Source: Nocardioides sp.
GTDB taxonomy: Bacteria > Actinomycetota > Actinomycetes > Propionibacteriales > Nocardioidaceae
Direction of reading: 5' to 3'
DNA: 64,000 nucleotides
Assembly (NCBI GenBank): GCA_037045645.1
Contig: JBAOIH010000001.1
Span: 248,001-312,000, forward strand
Shown: one piece after another, positions 17,199 through 28,685 of the stretch
Numbering within the stretch: position 1 is the first letter of the stretch
Layout of the letters: every line of letters starts with the position of its first letter
Position numbers and translations under genes: made by a program
Notes under the pieces: generated by a model
What the model was told of the DNA's origin: nothing
What the model saw: only the letters and a program-made list of their open reading frames with translations
The model's database searches: none

Positions 17199-17660
17199 AT
17201 GTACGGCGAACCAAGCAAGATCCGCGAGGTCGCGGACCGGCTCGATCACCGCGCGGACCTGTTGCGTGATCGCGCGCGCGAACTCCACACCCGCAGCGAG
17301 ACGGTGGCCTGGAAGTCGGCCGCCGCGGACCGGATGAAGCAGCAGGCATGTGATCGTCGCGACGAGCTGATGGCGGTTGCGAAGGACTATGACGAGGCAG
17401 CGGAGAAGGTACGCAAGCACGCCGACGAGGTGCAGCGCCTCCTCGATCTGATCGCCTCTATCGAACGACAGGCGCGGCGCATCCTCAGCGCCGCCTTGGA
17501 CCGCGCGAAGGCCGCGATCGACTCGGTGGTCGGCGGGATCAAGGACGCGCTGACGCCAGGAGACGAGGCGGACAAGAAGCTCGCCGAGACGGCCACCCCG
17601 CCACCGGGCCACAAGGACTGGCTCGAGATGCCCGAGGTCATCCCGGGGATCCGCACATGA
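17199..17660 (+). CDS. WXG100-like helical protein
   Basis: The 153-residue protein starts at ATG 17199 after a GAAGGG ribosome binding site. Residues ~5-35 and ~42-80 are predicted amphipathic helices separated by a turn containing VAWKSAAADRM, which resembles the WxG turn of ESX substrates with Ser in place of Gly. A third helix and a Pro-rich tail ending PEVIPGIRT follow. It overlaps the EspG-like gene by ATGA. By analogy with ESX systems it could pair with the lipase-like protein encoded two genes downstream for export. No ESX membrane machinery is in the window. The WXG100 relationship is probable, not certain. Confidence 0.5.
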   Translation: MYGEPSKIREVADRLDHRADLLRDRARELHTRSETVAWKSAAADRMKQQACDRRDELMAVAKDYDEAAEKVRKHADEVQRLLDLIASIERQARRILSAALDRAKAAIDSVVGGIKDALTPGDEADKKLAETATPPPGHKDWLEMPEVIPGIRT

Positions 17661-18607
17661 CCGTGATTCGCGTACGCGCCGGTGCCGAACCCCAGGCCCC
17701 CGTCCTCGACCATCCTGAGCTGCCCCGTCGGCTCACCCTGACGTTGTCCCAACTCCTCGCAGCCGCCCGGCTGGCCCAGGTGCCACTGCCGCTCACTCTG
17801 GATGGCACCCCTGAACGAATCACCACGCGACTCGCGACCGCCGACACCACGGCCGCGTCGGCGCAACTCGACGCCGCCAAGAGCCAAGCAGCCGACGGCG
17901 GCCCTGCCGAGCAGTCGTTGAGAAGCAGCGGTTTGCTCGACGACGACGGACTCGATGCCGGGCTCACGCTGGCCCTCCAAGTGGTTGCGGGTGGTCGCGG
18001 CTTCCTCCAGATCGACATGTCGGCACACCGGCGAGCCGGACTCTCCGGGCTGCGCTGCTGGCTCGGCATCCAGGATCGCCTGGTGGCCCAACTAGCCACG
18101 AGTGGCGGGGAGTCGTACGAAATCTCGTGGTGGGACGCCGCGCTCTGGCACTCACAGATCACCCGGATCGCACAGGTGCAGCCGTGGACCCCCGAGGAGC
18201 CGCGCCCGCTCGCGAGTTTCGTACGCCTGCCCACCGAACTCATGCTCGGCTCCCACAAGGCTCTCAAGGAGCAGCGTCTCGACCTGCTGGAACCCATGGC
18301 CGCCGACCACGTCGGACAGGTGCTCTTCGGTGATCAGGACGAGGTGATCGAGGCCAGGCAGGACGAGATCGTCGGCCTGCTTGCCGTACTCGCTCAGGAG
18401 ACTCGCGGGCGGTTGCGCGTACTCGCCCGAAGGCGCGACGACGAGGCGGCGCCCAAGGTGCTGAGTTGGTTGCTCTTCGACAGCGGCTGGCACGAACTCG
18501 CGCCTGGTCCGGAGGCGACGACCGAGTTCCGACACCGAGCCCCGGGCGACCTCAGCGTGTTGCTGGAGCCGTTCGCCGCCGCGACGATTCGAGCGGGTGC
18601 GCGATGA
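17657..18607 (+). CDS. EspG-like ESX secretion-associated protein
   Basis: The 316-residue protein follows the EspG family pattern. It has an early helix before LPLTLD and the central block LDAGLTLALQVVAGGRGFLQIDMSAHRRAGLSGLRCWLGIQDRLVAQLA. Then come ITRI near the middle, RPLASFVRLPTELM, and a final WLLFDSGWHELAPG with a C-terminal helix. EspG proteins are cytosolic chaperones of type VII (ESX) substrates. No signal peptide or membrane segment is present, as expected. Overlaps with both neighbours (ATGA each side) imply equal production with the putative substrate. The call rests on pattern recall and needs a profile search. Confidence 0.5.
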   Translation: MTVIRVRAGAEPQAPVLDHPELPRRLTLTLSQLLAAARLAQVPLPLTLDGTPERITTRLATADTTAASAQLDAAKSQAADGGPAEQSLRSSGLLDDDGLDAGLTLALQVVAGGRGFLQIDMSAHRRAGLSGLRCWLGIQDRLVAQLATSGGESYEISWWDAALWHSQITRIAQVQPWTPEEPRPLASFVRLPTELMLGSHKALKEQRLDLLEPMAADHVGQVLFGDQDEVIEARQDEIVGLLAVLAQETRGRLRVLARRRDDEAAPKVLSWLLFDSGWHELAPGPEATTEFRHRAPGDLSVLLEPFAAATIRAGAR

Positions 18608-20061
18608 CTGATCTAGGCATCAGCGTCTCCGGGGGCGCCAACGGCATCGACGCCAAGTTCGACGACATCAGACAACTCGGCGACCTCTACGGCTCGATCG
18701 GCCCCACGCTGGTGGGCTACGCCTGGGACGACAAACTCGAAGCCGCCGACGGCGACCTGCTCGCCTCGGCGATCTTGAGTCCGGGCACATTCGCCGAGGC
18801 CGAGGGGGCGATCGTCGAGGCGACGTACGGCCCCCACGGACTGGCCGTGAAAGCGGCCGTCATCGAAGGACAGGCGATCTGTTTCGTCGCCGTCGTGGAG
18901 TTCTACGAAGACGCCGACGAGGCGATCCACCAGGCCTTCGAGGCGCTGTCGTACGGCGTGGGCTTCGCTGCGGGGTTCGTGCTGCCGGGCGCGGTCATCG
19001 CCGGTGGCGTCGGGCTGGTGGGCCTGGCGCTGACCAATCCGCTCGCGCTCGCCGGGCTCGGGCTCGGGCTCACGGCCTACACCTCCCGAGACGAACTCAT
19101 CGCGTTCCTCGAGGACAACCCCTGGGTGATCCAGACGCTGGCCAACGGCGGGGGAGGACTGCTCGACGGGCTCGGCACCAACCCGATCACCTCGCCGCTG
19201 ATGCAACTGCTGGGACTCGGCGGCTTCCATGCCGACACGGCCTCGGCGGCAGACGATCTGGGCGAGTTGCTGTTCACCGACTATGAGGGCGAGCTCAACC
19301 CGGACTATGACGGCGCGCTCTTCGCCCATGACGCGCCTCGTGACTTCTCCGACCTGATGGAGGACCTCAACGCGGTCGCGACCGGCACGCAGAACGGCGT
19401 GTTCACGGTGCAGACGCTCACCGACGAGGACGGCGAGGTCAGGCACATCGTGCAACTGCCCGGCACCGACGACTTCCTCTCCGACACCGAGATCCGCAAC
19501 ATGGGGTCCAACCTCAACCTGATCGCCGGAGACCAGACGGCGTACGCCCAGGCCGTCCAGCAGGCGATGGCCCAAGCAGGCGTACGACCCGGCGAGCCGG
19601 TCATGCTCGTGGGTCACAGCCAAGGCGGCATGCAGGCTGCCGCGCTGGCTGCCGATCCGACGTTCCCCTATCAGGTCACCCACGTCGTGACGGCCGGCTC
19701 ACCGGTGGCGACCTCGGGCATCCCGGACGACGTGACCGTGGTGTCGCTGGAGAACACCGGCGATGTGGTGCCACTGCTCGACGGCGAGAACAACCCCGGC
19801 ACTGCCAACCACATCACCGTGACCGCCGACCTCCACTCGGGCAGTTTCGGTGCGGCACCGGGGCAGAACCACTCCATGAGCACCTACGAGACGATGGCCA
19901 ACGCCGTCGACGACAGCGACGATCCCTCGCTCACCCACGCCATCGAGTCGATGCAGGAGGCGGGTTACCTCACCGAGAACGGCGAGTCGCCGGCGAGTCA
20001 GACGCACACCTATCAGGCCCAGGTCGGGCAGGTCGTACGCCCGTCCGACATTCCGCGATGA
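18604..20061 (+). CDS. Lipase-like alpha/beta hydrolase, possible ESX effector
   Basis: Residues ~1-110 are helical and lack a Sec signal peptide. Residues ~116-160 are strongly hydrophobic and Gly/Ala-rich (GVGFAAGFVLPGAVIAGGVGLVGLALTN), possibly two membrane-spanning hairpin segments. The C-terminal half is an alpha/beta hydrolase with nucleophile Ser339 in VMLVGHSQGGMQAAALA. Likely acidic residues are in NTGDVVPLLDG and a likely histidine is in GQNHSMSTYE, a complete lipase-like triad. The absence of a signal peptide with WXG100-like and EspG-like partners upstream suggests export by an ESX system. The lipoprotein encoded next may protect the producer. Substrate and toxicity are unknown. 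485 residues. Confidence 0.6.
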   Translation: MTDLGISVSGGANGIDAKFDDIRQLGDLYGSIGPTLVGYAWDDKLEAADGDLLASAILSPGTFAEAEGAIVEATYGPHGLAVKAAVIEGQAICFVAVVEFYEDADEAIHQAFEALSYGVGFAAGFVLPGAVIAGGVGLVGLALTNPLALAGLGLGLTAYTSRDELIAFLEDNPWVIQTLANGGGGLLDGLGTNPITSPLMQLLGLGGFHADTASAADDLGELLFTDYEGELNPDYDGALFAHDAPRDFSDLMEDLNAVATGTQNGVFTVQTLTDEDGEVRHIVQLPGTDDFLSDTEIRNMGSNLNLIAGDQTAYAQAVQQAMAQAGVRPGEPVMLVGHSQGGMQAAALAADPTFPYQVTHVVTAGSPVATSGIPDDVTVVSLENTGDVVPLLDGENNPGTANHITVTADLHSGSFGAAPGQNHSMSTYETMANAVDDSDDPSLTHAIESMQEAGYLTENGESPASQTHTYQAQVGQVVRPSDIPR

Positions 20062-20495
20062 TCGCCCGGATCCTCGTTGCGACGGGACTGTTGCTGCTGT
20101 CGGGCTGTGCCTCGGGCTCGTCGACCTGCCCAGGCGAGGCCTGTGAACCGGACACCCAGGCTCGCTTCGACGCGATCGCGGCGCTGGACGGCGTGGTCGA
20201 GGTCGACGAGGTCCAGCGTGCCGACAGCCCCGACCGCGGACCGCGACGCAGCGCGAAGGTCACCACCGACCTGCCCGAGAAGCCCGCGGTGCTCAGGCTC
20301 GGTGTCGACGTCATTCGCGAACTGCAGGACTGGGAGGGCGTCGAGCCGTCCGACGCCCAGGTGATCTTGCGCTGGCAGGACGAGATCGTCATCGTCGACC
20401 AGCAGGGCGAGTTGATCTGCGAACTCGTCGATCGGGTCCAGCGCGACTGTCGGCCCGAGGACTCCTGGCGCCTGGACGGCACCCCGGCCGGTTGA
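20058..20495 (+). CDS. Small lipoprotein, possible immunity partner of the lipase
   Basis: A lipoprotein signal (MIARILVATGLLLLSGC, Cys17) is followed by ~128 acidic residues with no recognised domain. The gene overlaps the lipase-like gene by ATGA and ends the cassette. A lipoprotein encoded beside a type VII-exported lipase parallels the TslA/TilA toxin-immunity pair of Staphylococcus aureus. The parallel is in layout only and no sequence relation is claimed. Four cysteines besides the lipidated one could form disulfides. Confidence 0.5.
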   Translation: MIARILVATGLLLLSGCASGSSTCPGEACEPDTQARFDAIAALDGVVEVDEVQRADSPDRGPRRSAKVTTDLPEKPAVLRLGVDVIRELQDWEGVEPSDAQVILRWQDEIVIVDQQGELICELVDRVQRDCRPEDSWRLDGTPAG

Positions 20496-20507
20496 ACCGC
20501 GCGGTGT

Positions 20508-20521
20508 GTTCGCCCTCGGCG
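20508..20521 (+). promoter_or_regulatory. Candidate ClgR operator upstream of clpC
   Basis: GTTCGC-N5-GCG (20508-20521) fits the published actinobacterial ClgR box. It lies 116 nt upstream of the clpC start in the only gap before that gene. ClgR activates clp genes in Streptomyces and Corynebacterium, so the site is plausible. Confidence 0.45.
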
Positions 20522-20636
20522 GACAGCCAGCAGGCTGTCGGAGGGAACACGTAGGCTGGCTCGATAGTTGGGAAGTGCGTACGCCTGTGGCCTGACGGCT
20601 GCCGTGACGTACCCCCGAATCTTGCAAGGAGTGAAG

Positions 20637-23287
<2,651 letters not shown>

Positions 23288-23288
<1 letters not shown>

Positions 23289-23321
23289 CCGAGGGGTCAC
23301 CAAGATCGGCCGAGGGGTCAC
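23288..23321 (+). repeat. Two 13-bp direct repeats after clpC, 21-bp period
   Basis: GCCGAGGGGTCAC occurs at 23288-23300 and 23309-23321. The first copy begins on the last base of the clpC stop codon. The pair fills the 39-nt gap between convergent clpC and mutY. Confidence 0.6.
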
Positions 23322-23327
23322 AAACTC

Positions 23328-24215
23328 TCACGGGAGGGCGTAGCGCGCAGGCGCTGCGCCCTCTTCCGGTTGGTCCACCTCGACCACCAGCCCATCGCTG
23401 ATCAGGCTGGCGAGCGCGCGTTCACGCTGCTCGGCCGCAGGCCAGGCCACGTCGAGCAGTGGCTTGGCCACGCTGCCGGGCGCTTCTCGCAGCACGGCCA
23501 GGAGCCGACCGCGGCACTGACGGTCGGTCCCGGCGTAGGTCTGGCCGCGCCGCGGCGGGCCGTCGTACGCCGGGTACCCGTCGCCGCGCCAGACGCACCA
23601 CTGCGCGACCGGGCAGCTGTCGCAGGACGGCGAGCGGGCCGTGCAGACGAGCGCGCCGAGTTCCATCACGGCGACCGACCAGGTCGCGGCAATGCCCGGA
23701 TCAGCCGGCAGCAACCGCCACGCGTCCTCACGCTCGTGCGAATAGACCACGTCCGGGGGATATTGCAGGCCGCGGAAGAGTCGCCAGTGCACCCGGCGGA
23801 CGTTGGTGTCCAGGACCGCGATCCGTTGTCCGTACGCGAACGCGGCGATGGCCGAAGCGGTGTAGTCGCCGACGCCGGGCAGTGCGCGCAGGTCGTCGTA
23901 CGCGCTTGGCACCTGGCCGTCGAAGTGGTCACGAATCATGGTCGCCGCCCGATGCAGCCGCAGCGCCCGGCGTGGATAGCCGAGACGGCCCCAGGCTCGT
24001 ACGGCTTCTCCCGCGGACTCGGCGGCCAGGTCACCGGGCGTCGGCCAGCGAGCCAGCCACTCGGTGTGCTTGGGCAACACGCGACTCACAGGAGTCTGCT
24101 GGAGCATGAACTCCGACACCATGACCGACCACCCCGTTGCCTCGGGTCGGCGCCACGGCAGGTCGCGTTGATGCTCGTCGTACCACCCGAGCACCGCCGC
24201 CTGGACCTCATCCAC
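23328..24215 (-). CDS. mutY: A/G-specific adenine glycosylase
   Basis: MutY removes adenine opposite 8-oxoguanine. Seen are LPWRRPEATGWSVMVSEFMLQQTPVSRV (catalytic Glu region), the helix-hairpin-helix LPGVGDYTASAIAAFAYG, catalytic Asp in AVLDTNVRRV, and the iron-sulfur cluster cysteines in LVCTARSPSCDSCPVAQWC. The C-terminal 8-oxoG recognition (NUDIX-like) domain is absent; instead ~60 residues form a short winged-helix-like tail. The 295-residue length is normal for actinobacterial MutY. It is convergent with clpC. Confidence 0.93.
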   Translation of the reverse strand: MDEVQAAVLGWYDEHQRDLPWRRPEATGWSVMVSEFMLQQTPVSRVLPKHTEWLARWPTPGDLAAESAGEAVRAWGRLGYPRRALRLHRAATMIRDHFDGQVPSAYDDLRALPGVGDYTASAIAAFAYGQRIAVLDTNVRRVHWRLFRGLQYPPDVVYSHEREDAWRLLPADPGIAATWSVAVMELGALVCTARSPSCDSCPVAQWCVWRGDGYPAYDGPPRRGQTYAGTDRQCRGRLLAVLREAPGSVAKPLLDVAWPAAEQRERALASLISDGLVVEVDQPEEGAAPARYALP

Positions 24216-24282
24216 CTGCCGGATCGTACGTCGTGCGGTGTGGCAGCGAGACTCAGCGCGTGGGAACTTCTAGCGTTCGCCT

Positions 24283-25048
24283 ATGGCCGCTGTCGCTCGA
24301 CCTCGTGGACCCTTGCCGGCCCGCGTCTATTGGGTACGCCGCGCCGCGTTCTTGACGGTACTCCTGCTCTTCGTCGGCGGGATCTTCCGGCTGGTCGGCG
24401 TCGGCGGTGACGAGGCTGCTTCGCCCACGGCGCAACGCGCCGCATCCCAACCGAGCCCCACGACGACGCCTACGACCAAGGTCAAGCGCAAGAAGAAGCG
24501 CAAGCCGAAAGGCCCCGTGCTCGGGCCAACGGTGCCTGCGCCGGTGCTGGCCCAGCCCGAAGGCACCTGCGCTGCCTCGGACATCACCGTCGTGCCCTCG
24601 GTGCCCAAGCCGATCGGGGGCTCGGACATCAAGGTGATGCTCAACCTCAAGACGAAGACCAGCGACGCCTGCAACTGGAAGTTGTCGGCGAGTTCGGTGA
24701 CCGTCGCGATCCGCTCGGGTGGGGACGACATCTGGTCGACCCAGCAGTGCCGCAACGCGATCCCGACCCAGAACCTCGTCGTGCGTGACAACGCCAACAC
24801 CCAGGTTGCGATCACCTGGTCGGCCAAGCGTTCGGACGAGACCTGCTCGCGGCTGACCCAGTGGGCCATGCCCGGGTGGTACTTCATCAAGGCCGCCGCC
24901 CTCGGTGGTGACCCCGCCGAGGCTCACTTCGAGCTCGAAGCTTCCGACCGCCGGGACGATCACGCGTACGGTCACGCCCACGGCGACGGCGACGCCCACC
25001 CCCAAGACGAAGAAGAACAAGAAGAAGCGCAACCGCAACAACGGTTGA
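24283..25048 (+). CDS. Membrane-anchored protein with Lys-rich linkers, frameshifted near its end
   Basis: One N-terminal membrane helix (AAFLTVLLLFVGGIFRLVGV) is followed by a Thr/Pro then Lys/Arg-rich linker (KVKRKKKRKPKG). Then comes an extracellular domain of ~140 residues with four cysteines, including SDACNWKLSAS and QQCRNAI. In the written frame the tail becomes Asp/His-rich and overruns the opposite-strand gene. Dropping one C near 24944 gives a tail TVTPTATATPTPKTKKNKKKRN ending at TGA 25046-25048, just before the convergent gene. That mirrors the N-terminal linker and is much more natural. Function unknown; a cell-surface role is inferred. The shift may be a sequencing error. Confidence 0.6.
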
Positions 25049-25055
25049 GGCGACG

Positions 25056-26024
25056 TCAGGCGTACGACCCGAACAGTCGCTTCGGCAGCGCCGACAGCCG
25101 CCGCAGTTCGGATTCCAGCGCCTCGACCTGGTCGCGATTCAATGGTGAGGTGTGGCTCGACGGGGTCCACACGTCGATCGATTCCAGCACCCCGTGGCGA
25201 CGCAGGCCCTCGGCGTCCTCCACGACGTACTCCTCGTAGAGTTCGCGCTGTCGCGAGGTCGGATCCGCGTCCCCGCGCAGGGCCTGGAAGCCCGCCAGGA
25301 TCGCGGAGCGGCGATGGCGTACGGCCGGCATCGGCCCGGCCGAGGCCATCGAGGTCCACTTGCGAACGAACTCGTCGAAGGTCGGCGACTCGAAGTGCAG
25401 GTGTCGCAACCGCGGGTGCTGGTAGCCGACCAACTTGTTGCCCTGCGCATCGTCGGCGGCGTGCAGGCGGAACTTCAGGTCCGTCGCCGGCCGGATGCCG
25501 ACCTTGCCCGCCACGTGACCATGGAAATAGCTGCGGTTGCTGGCCTTGCGGACCAGACCGGCGCGCGCCAGCGCCTCGAGTTCGGTGTCGCTCAGCAGCC
25601 GTTTGAAGAGGCGATCAGCATCGGGGGAGCCTTCGCTGGCCACCGACTCCAGGGGCGAGAGCCGCACCATCCGCTCGCCGGCGGGCACCGCGGCCAGGAC
25701 GTTGCGGTCGAGCTGCGCGACTTCGTCTCCGTCGAGGAAGAAGAGCCAGTCCACGAAGCCGAGTTCGACCGCGGCCGTATTGACCAGGTTGGCCGCCCGC
25801 CGTTGCCGTGCGCTCAGCGCGTCGATGAAGTCCTCGCCCCACCAGGCCGCGTCGGCCAGGATCCAGGAGGCCTGCGGGTGGGCGTCGAGGAAGGCGTACG
25901 TCTCCGCATCGTGCGGGCCGTCGAGGACCACGACGACGTGGTCGATGCCGTGACCCAGGTTCCCGTCGACGAAGCGGTGCAGGTTCGCGAGTTTGTCCTT
26001 GACCAGCGAGACGGCGAGTTGCAC
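25056..26024 (-). CDS. Glycosyltransferase family 2-like protein
   Basis: The N-terminus AVSLVKDKLANLHRFVDGNLGHGIDHVVVVLDG matches the start of GT2_4-type glycosyltransferases that begin with 'NE..Lp.fl.h...GvD'. WLFFLDGDEVAQL supplies a DxD-like metal-binding motif (DGDE), and FHGHVAGKVGIR and HLHFESPTFDEFVRKW are downstream conserved parts. The start GTG 26024 has AGAGG 9 nt upstream. The disA reading frame runs over its first 211 nt in another frame. The acceptor is unknown. 322 residues. Confidence 0.6.
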   Translation of the reverse strand: MQLAVSLVKDKLANLHRFVDGNLGHGIDHVVVVLDGPHDAETYAFLDAHPQASWILADAAWWGEDFIDALSARQRRAANLVNTAAVELGFVDWLFFLDGDEVAQLDRNVLAAVPAGERMVRLSPLESVASEGSPDADRLFKRLLSDTELEALARAGLVRKASNRSYFHGHVAGKVGIRPATDLKFRLHAADDAQGNKLVGYQHPRLRHLHFESPTFDEFVRKWTSMASAGPMPAVRHRRSAILAGFQALRGDADPTSRQRELYEEYVVEDAEGLRRHGVLESIDVWTPSSHTSPLNRDQVEALESELRRLSALPKRLFGSYA

Positions 26025-27121
26025 GGCAGGAGACCTCTGACGAACCGGTCGCCGGTGATGCTCGACTCCGCCAGTCGCGACAGACCTTCTCGTACGGACC
26101 GCGCCCGCAACTCGCCGACACCCTCGACCACCTGGAGGTCGTCGATGCCCGCAGCCAGGAGTTGCTGCAGGGTGCCGAAGTGCTCGATCAGCCGGTCGAC
26201 CACGGAGGCGGGAAGCCGCGGCACCTTGGCCAGCAGTCGGTAGCCGCGTGGGGTCACGCTCCCGTCGAGGTGGTCCGACGTGCCCAGGCCCAGCGACCTC
26301 GCGACCGAGGCGGGGTCGACCAGGTCGGTCGCCGACAGGGCGGCCAGTGCCTGCAAGGAGTCTTCTGGGCCCTGCTTCTTGCGCCCGCCGGGGAAGTAGT
26401 CGCGGATCACCAGCTCGCGTTCGGCGTCGACGCCGGTGACGAGCTCTTCGAGCTGCAGCGCAAGCAGCCGGCCGTCGGTGCCCAGTTCGACGACGTAGTC
26501 CTCGATCTCGCGGGCGATGCGGGTGACCATCTCCAATCGCTGGGCGACCACGGCGACGTCGCGTACGGTCACCAGGTCCTCGATCTCCAGTGCGGAAAGC
26601 GTGGAGGCGACCTCGTCCAGACGCAACTTGTAGCGTTCCAGCGTCGCCAGCGCCTGGTTGGCTCGCGACAGGATCTGACCGGAGTCCTCCAGGACGTGGC
26701 GTGATTCGCCGACATAGATCGCGATGATCTGCATCGACTGGCTGACGCTGATCACCGGGTGACCCGTCTGTTTGGCGACGCGATCGGCCGTACGGTGCCG
26801 GGTGCCGGTCTCGTCCGAGGGGATGCTCGGGTCGGGCATCAGGTGTACGGCGGCCCGGTTGATCCGAGTCAGGTCGCGGTCGACGGTGATGGCGCCGTCC
26901 ATCTTGGCCAGCTCACGCAGGCCGGTCGCGGTGAAGGGCACGTCGAGCGTGAAGCCCCCGGTAGCGATCGAATCGACCACTCGATCCTGGCCGACCACGA
27001 TCAGTGCGCCCGTACGTCCGCGCAGGATGCGTTCCAGCCCGTCGCGCAATGCGGTGCCGGGAGCCACCAGCGCCAGCGCCGCACGCATGCGGGTGGCTTC
27101 GTCCGAGCGGTCGGCAGGCAA
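25814..27121 (-). CDS. disA: Diadenylate cyclase DisA, reading frame lacks the usual stop
   Basis: DisA scans DNA and makes c-di-AMP. The cyclase motifs are Asp75-Gly76-Ala77 (KMDGAITV) and Arg108-His109-Arg110 (GTRHRTADR). A helical linker and C-terminal helix-hairpin-helix domain (PASVVDRLIEHFGTLQQLLAAGIDDLQVVEGVGELRARSVREGLSRLAESS) follow. Homologues end shortly after LAESSI. Here no stop exists in any frame for more than 200 nt, so the frame continues ~70 codons across the start of the glycosyltransferase, ending at 25814 with a Ser/Thr/Arg-rich shadow tail. The start is TTG 27121, supported by AAAGG upstream; ATG 27088 is an alternative. Confidence 0.88.
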   Translation of the reverse strand: MPADRSDEATRMRAALALVAPGTALRDGLERILRGRTGALIVVGQDRVVDSIATGGFTLDVPFTATGLRELAKMDGAITVDRDLTRINRAAVHLMPDPSIPSDETGTRHRTADRVAKQTGHPVISVSQSMQIIAIYVGESRHVLEDSGQILSRANQALATLERYKLRLDEVASTLSALEIEDLVTVRDVAVVAQRLEMVTRIAREIEDYVVELGTDGRLLALQLEELVTGVDAERELVIRDYFPGGRKKQGPEDSLQALAALSATDLVDPASVARSLGLGTSDHLDGSVTPRGYRLLAKVPRLPASVVDRLIEHFGTLQQLLAAGIDDLQVVEGVGELRARSVREGLSRLAESSITGDRFVRGLLPCNSPSRWSRTNSRTCTASSTGTWVTASTTSSWSSTARTMRRRTPSSTPTRRPPGSWPTRPGGARTSSTR

Positions 27122-27197
27122 GGGGCGCCCTTTCTGAGGTTTCGGGTCAGCTGGTCGCGGCCCCGGGCGCCGTCAGTCTAGGGGCTCACGGGTCCAC

Positions 27198-28568
27198 TCA
27201 CCCGCGAGTCAGTCCCAGCACCGTCAATGCGCCGATGATGTCGGCGGCCTCCACCACGTCGATGCCGTCTTGGCGTACGGATCGGATGCGGCCCTGCTCG
27301 GGACGACCGGGTACGACGACCATCGCGAACCCCAGCCGCGCCGCCTCCGCGACCCGCTGCCGCAGGTCGCGTACGCGGCGCAGCTCGCCAGCCAACCCGA
27401 TCTCGCCGACGGCCACGACGCCGGTCGGCGCCGGGATGCTCAGCACGGCCGATGACAACGCCACCGCAAGCGCCAGGTCGCTGGCCGGCTCGGTCAGTTT
27501 GGCCCCGCCGACGGTGGCCGCGAAGACATCCTGGTTGTGCAGCCGAAGACCGCAGTGGCGTTGCAGCACGGCCTGCACCATCGCCACTCGCTGGCTCGAC
27601 AATCCAGAGACCGTGCGCGCCGGTCGCTCGGCGGCGGACTTGGTGACCAACGCCTGCACTTCGGCCAACAACGGTCGTCGACCCTCCATGGTCACCGCGA
27701 CGCAGGTGCCCGGCACCTGCCTCGCGTGCTGCTCGACGAAGAGTCCGGTCGGATCGGCGACTCCGTTGATGCCATCGGCCGACAGGTCGAAGCAGCCGAC
27801 CTCGTCGACCGGGCCGAACCGGTTCTTCATCGCGCGCACCATCCGGAATCGCGAGTTGCGATCGCCCTCGAAGTGCAGCACCACGTCGACCAGGTGCTCC
27901 AGAACCCGTGGTCCTGCGATGGAACCGTCCTTGGTGACATGGCCGACCATCACCGTCGTGATGTTGCGCAGTTTGGCTTGGCGGATCAGGGCGGCGGCCA
28001 CCTCCTTGACCTGGGTGACCCCACCGGGCACGCCTTCGACGCCGGTCGCGGTGATCGTCTGCACGGAATCGATCACCAGCAACTCGGGGCGTACGGCCTC
28101 CAGGTGCGTGAGCACCGCGCCCAGATCGGTCTCAGCCGCCAGATAGAGCTCGTCGTGGATCCCGCCGGTGCGGTCGGCTCGCAGCCGCACCTGGGAGGCG
28201 GACTCCTCGCCGGTCACATACAGCGTGCGTCGTCCGGTGCGCGAGGTCTGTGCGGCCACCTCCAACAACAGGGTGCTCTTCCCGACGCCCGGCTCTCCGG
28301 CGAGCAGGATGGCGGCACCCGGAACGAGCCCGCCGCCGAGGACCCGGTCGAGTTCGGGCACCCCCGACCCCCGGAAGGCAGACGTGCTCACGTCGACCTG
28401 CCCGATGGGCACGGCGGCACTGGTCACCGGTGAGGCCGCGACCCGCGGACCGCGGGTGGTCTTCTCCGCCACCGTGCCCCACGCCTGGCACTCACCGCAG
28501 CGGCCGACCCACTTGGCGGCCTCCCAGCCACACTCGGTGCAGCGATAGACCGTGCTCTGCCTCTTCAC
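27198..28568 (-). CDS. radA: DNA repair protein RadA
   Basis: RadA is a RecA-like branch-migration ATPase for recombination. The N-terminal zinc finger uses Cys10, Cys13, Cys24 and Cys27 (YRCTECG...GRCGEC). Walker A is GEPGVGKS near residue 95, the RadA signature is RAMKNRFGPVDEVG, and a Lon-like C-terminal domain follows. GTG 28568 is the natural start because the zinc finger begins right after it. It is upstream of disA with a 76-nt gap, the order seen in mycobacteria (radA-disA). Larger upstream extension is only the antisense of the LacI gene. Confidence 0.95.
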   Translation of the reverse strand: MKRQSTVYRCTECGWEAAKWVGRCGECQAWGTVAEKTTRGPRVAASPVTSAAVPIGQVDVSTSAFRGSGVPELDRVLGGGLVPGAAILLAGEPGVGKSTLLLEVAAQTSRTGRRTLYVTGEESASQVRLRADRTGGIHDELYLAAETDLGAVLTHLEAVRPELLVIDSVQTITATGVEGVPGGVTQVKEVAAALIRQAKLRNITTVMVGHVTKDGSIAGPRVLEHLVDVVLHFEGDRNSRFRMVRAMKNRFGPVDEVGCFDLSADGINGVADPTGLFVEQHARQVPGTCVAVTMEGRRPLLAEVQALVTKSAAERPARTVSGLSSQRVAMVQAVLQRHCGLRLHNQDVFAATVGGAKLTEPASDLALAVALSSAVLSIPAPTGVVAVGEIGLAGELRRVRDLRQRVAEAARLGFAMVVVPGRPEQGRIRSVRQDGIDVVEAADIIGALTVLGLTRG

Positions 28569-28685
28569 CCGCGCAACGCTAGACGCAGCGACCGACAACG
28601 GGCGTTGCGCATCGGTCGCGGCCGCCGGCAGCGGGAGCGACCACGAGTAGTAACCTGGCTTGGAAGGATCCACCAGGGAGTAACC

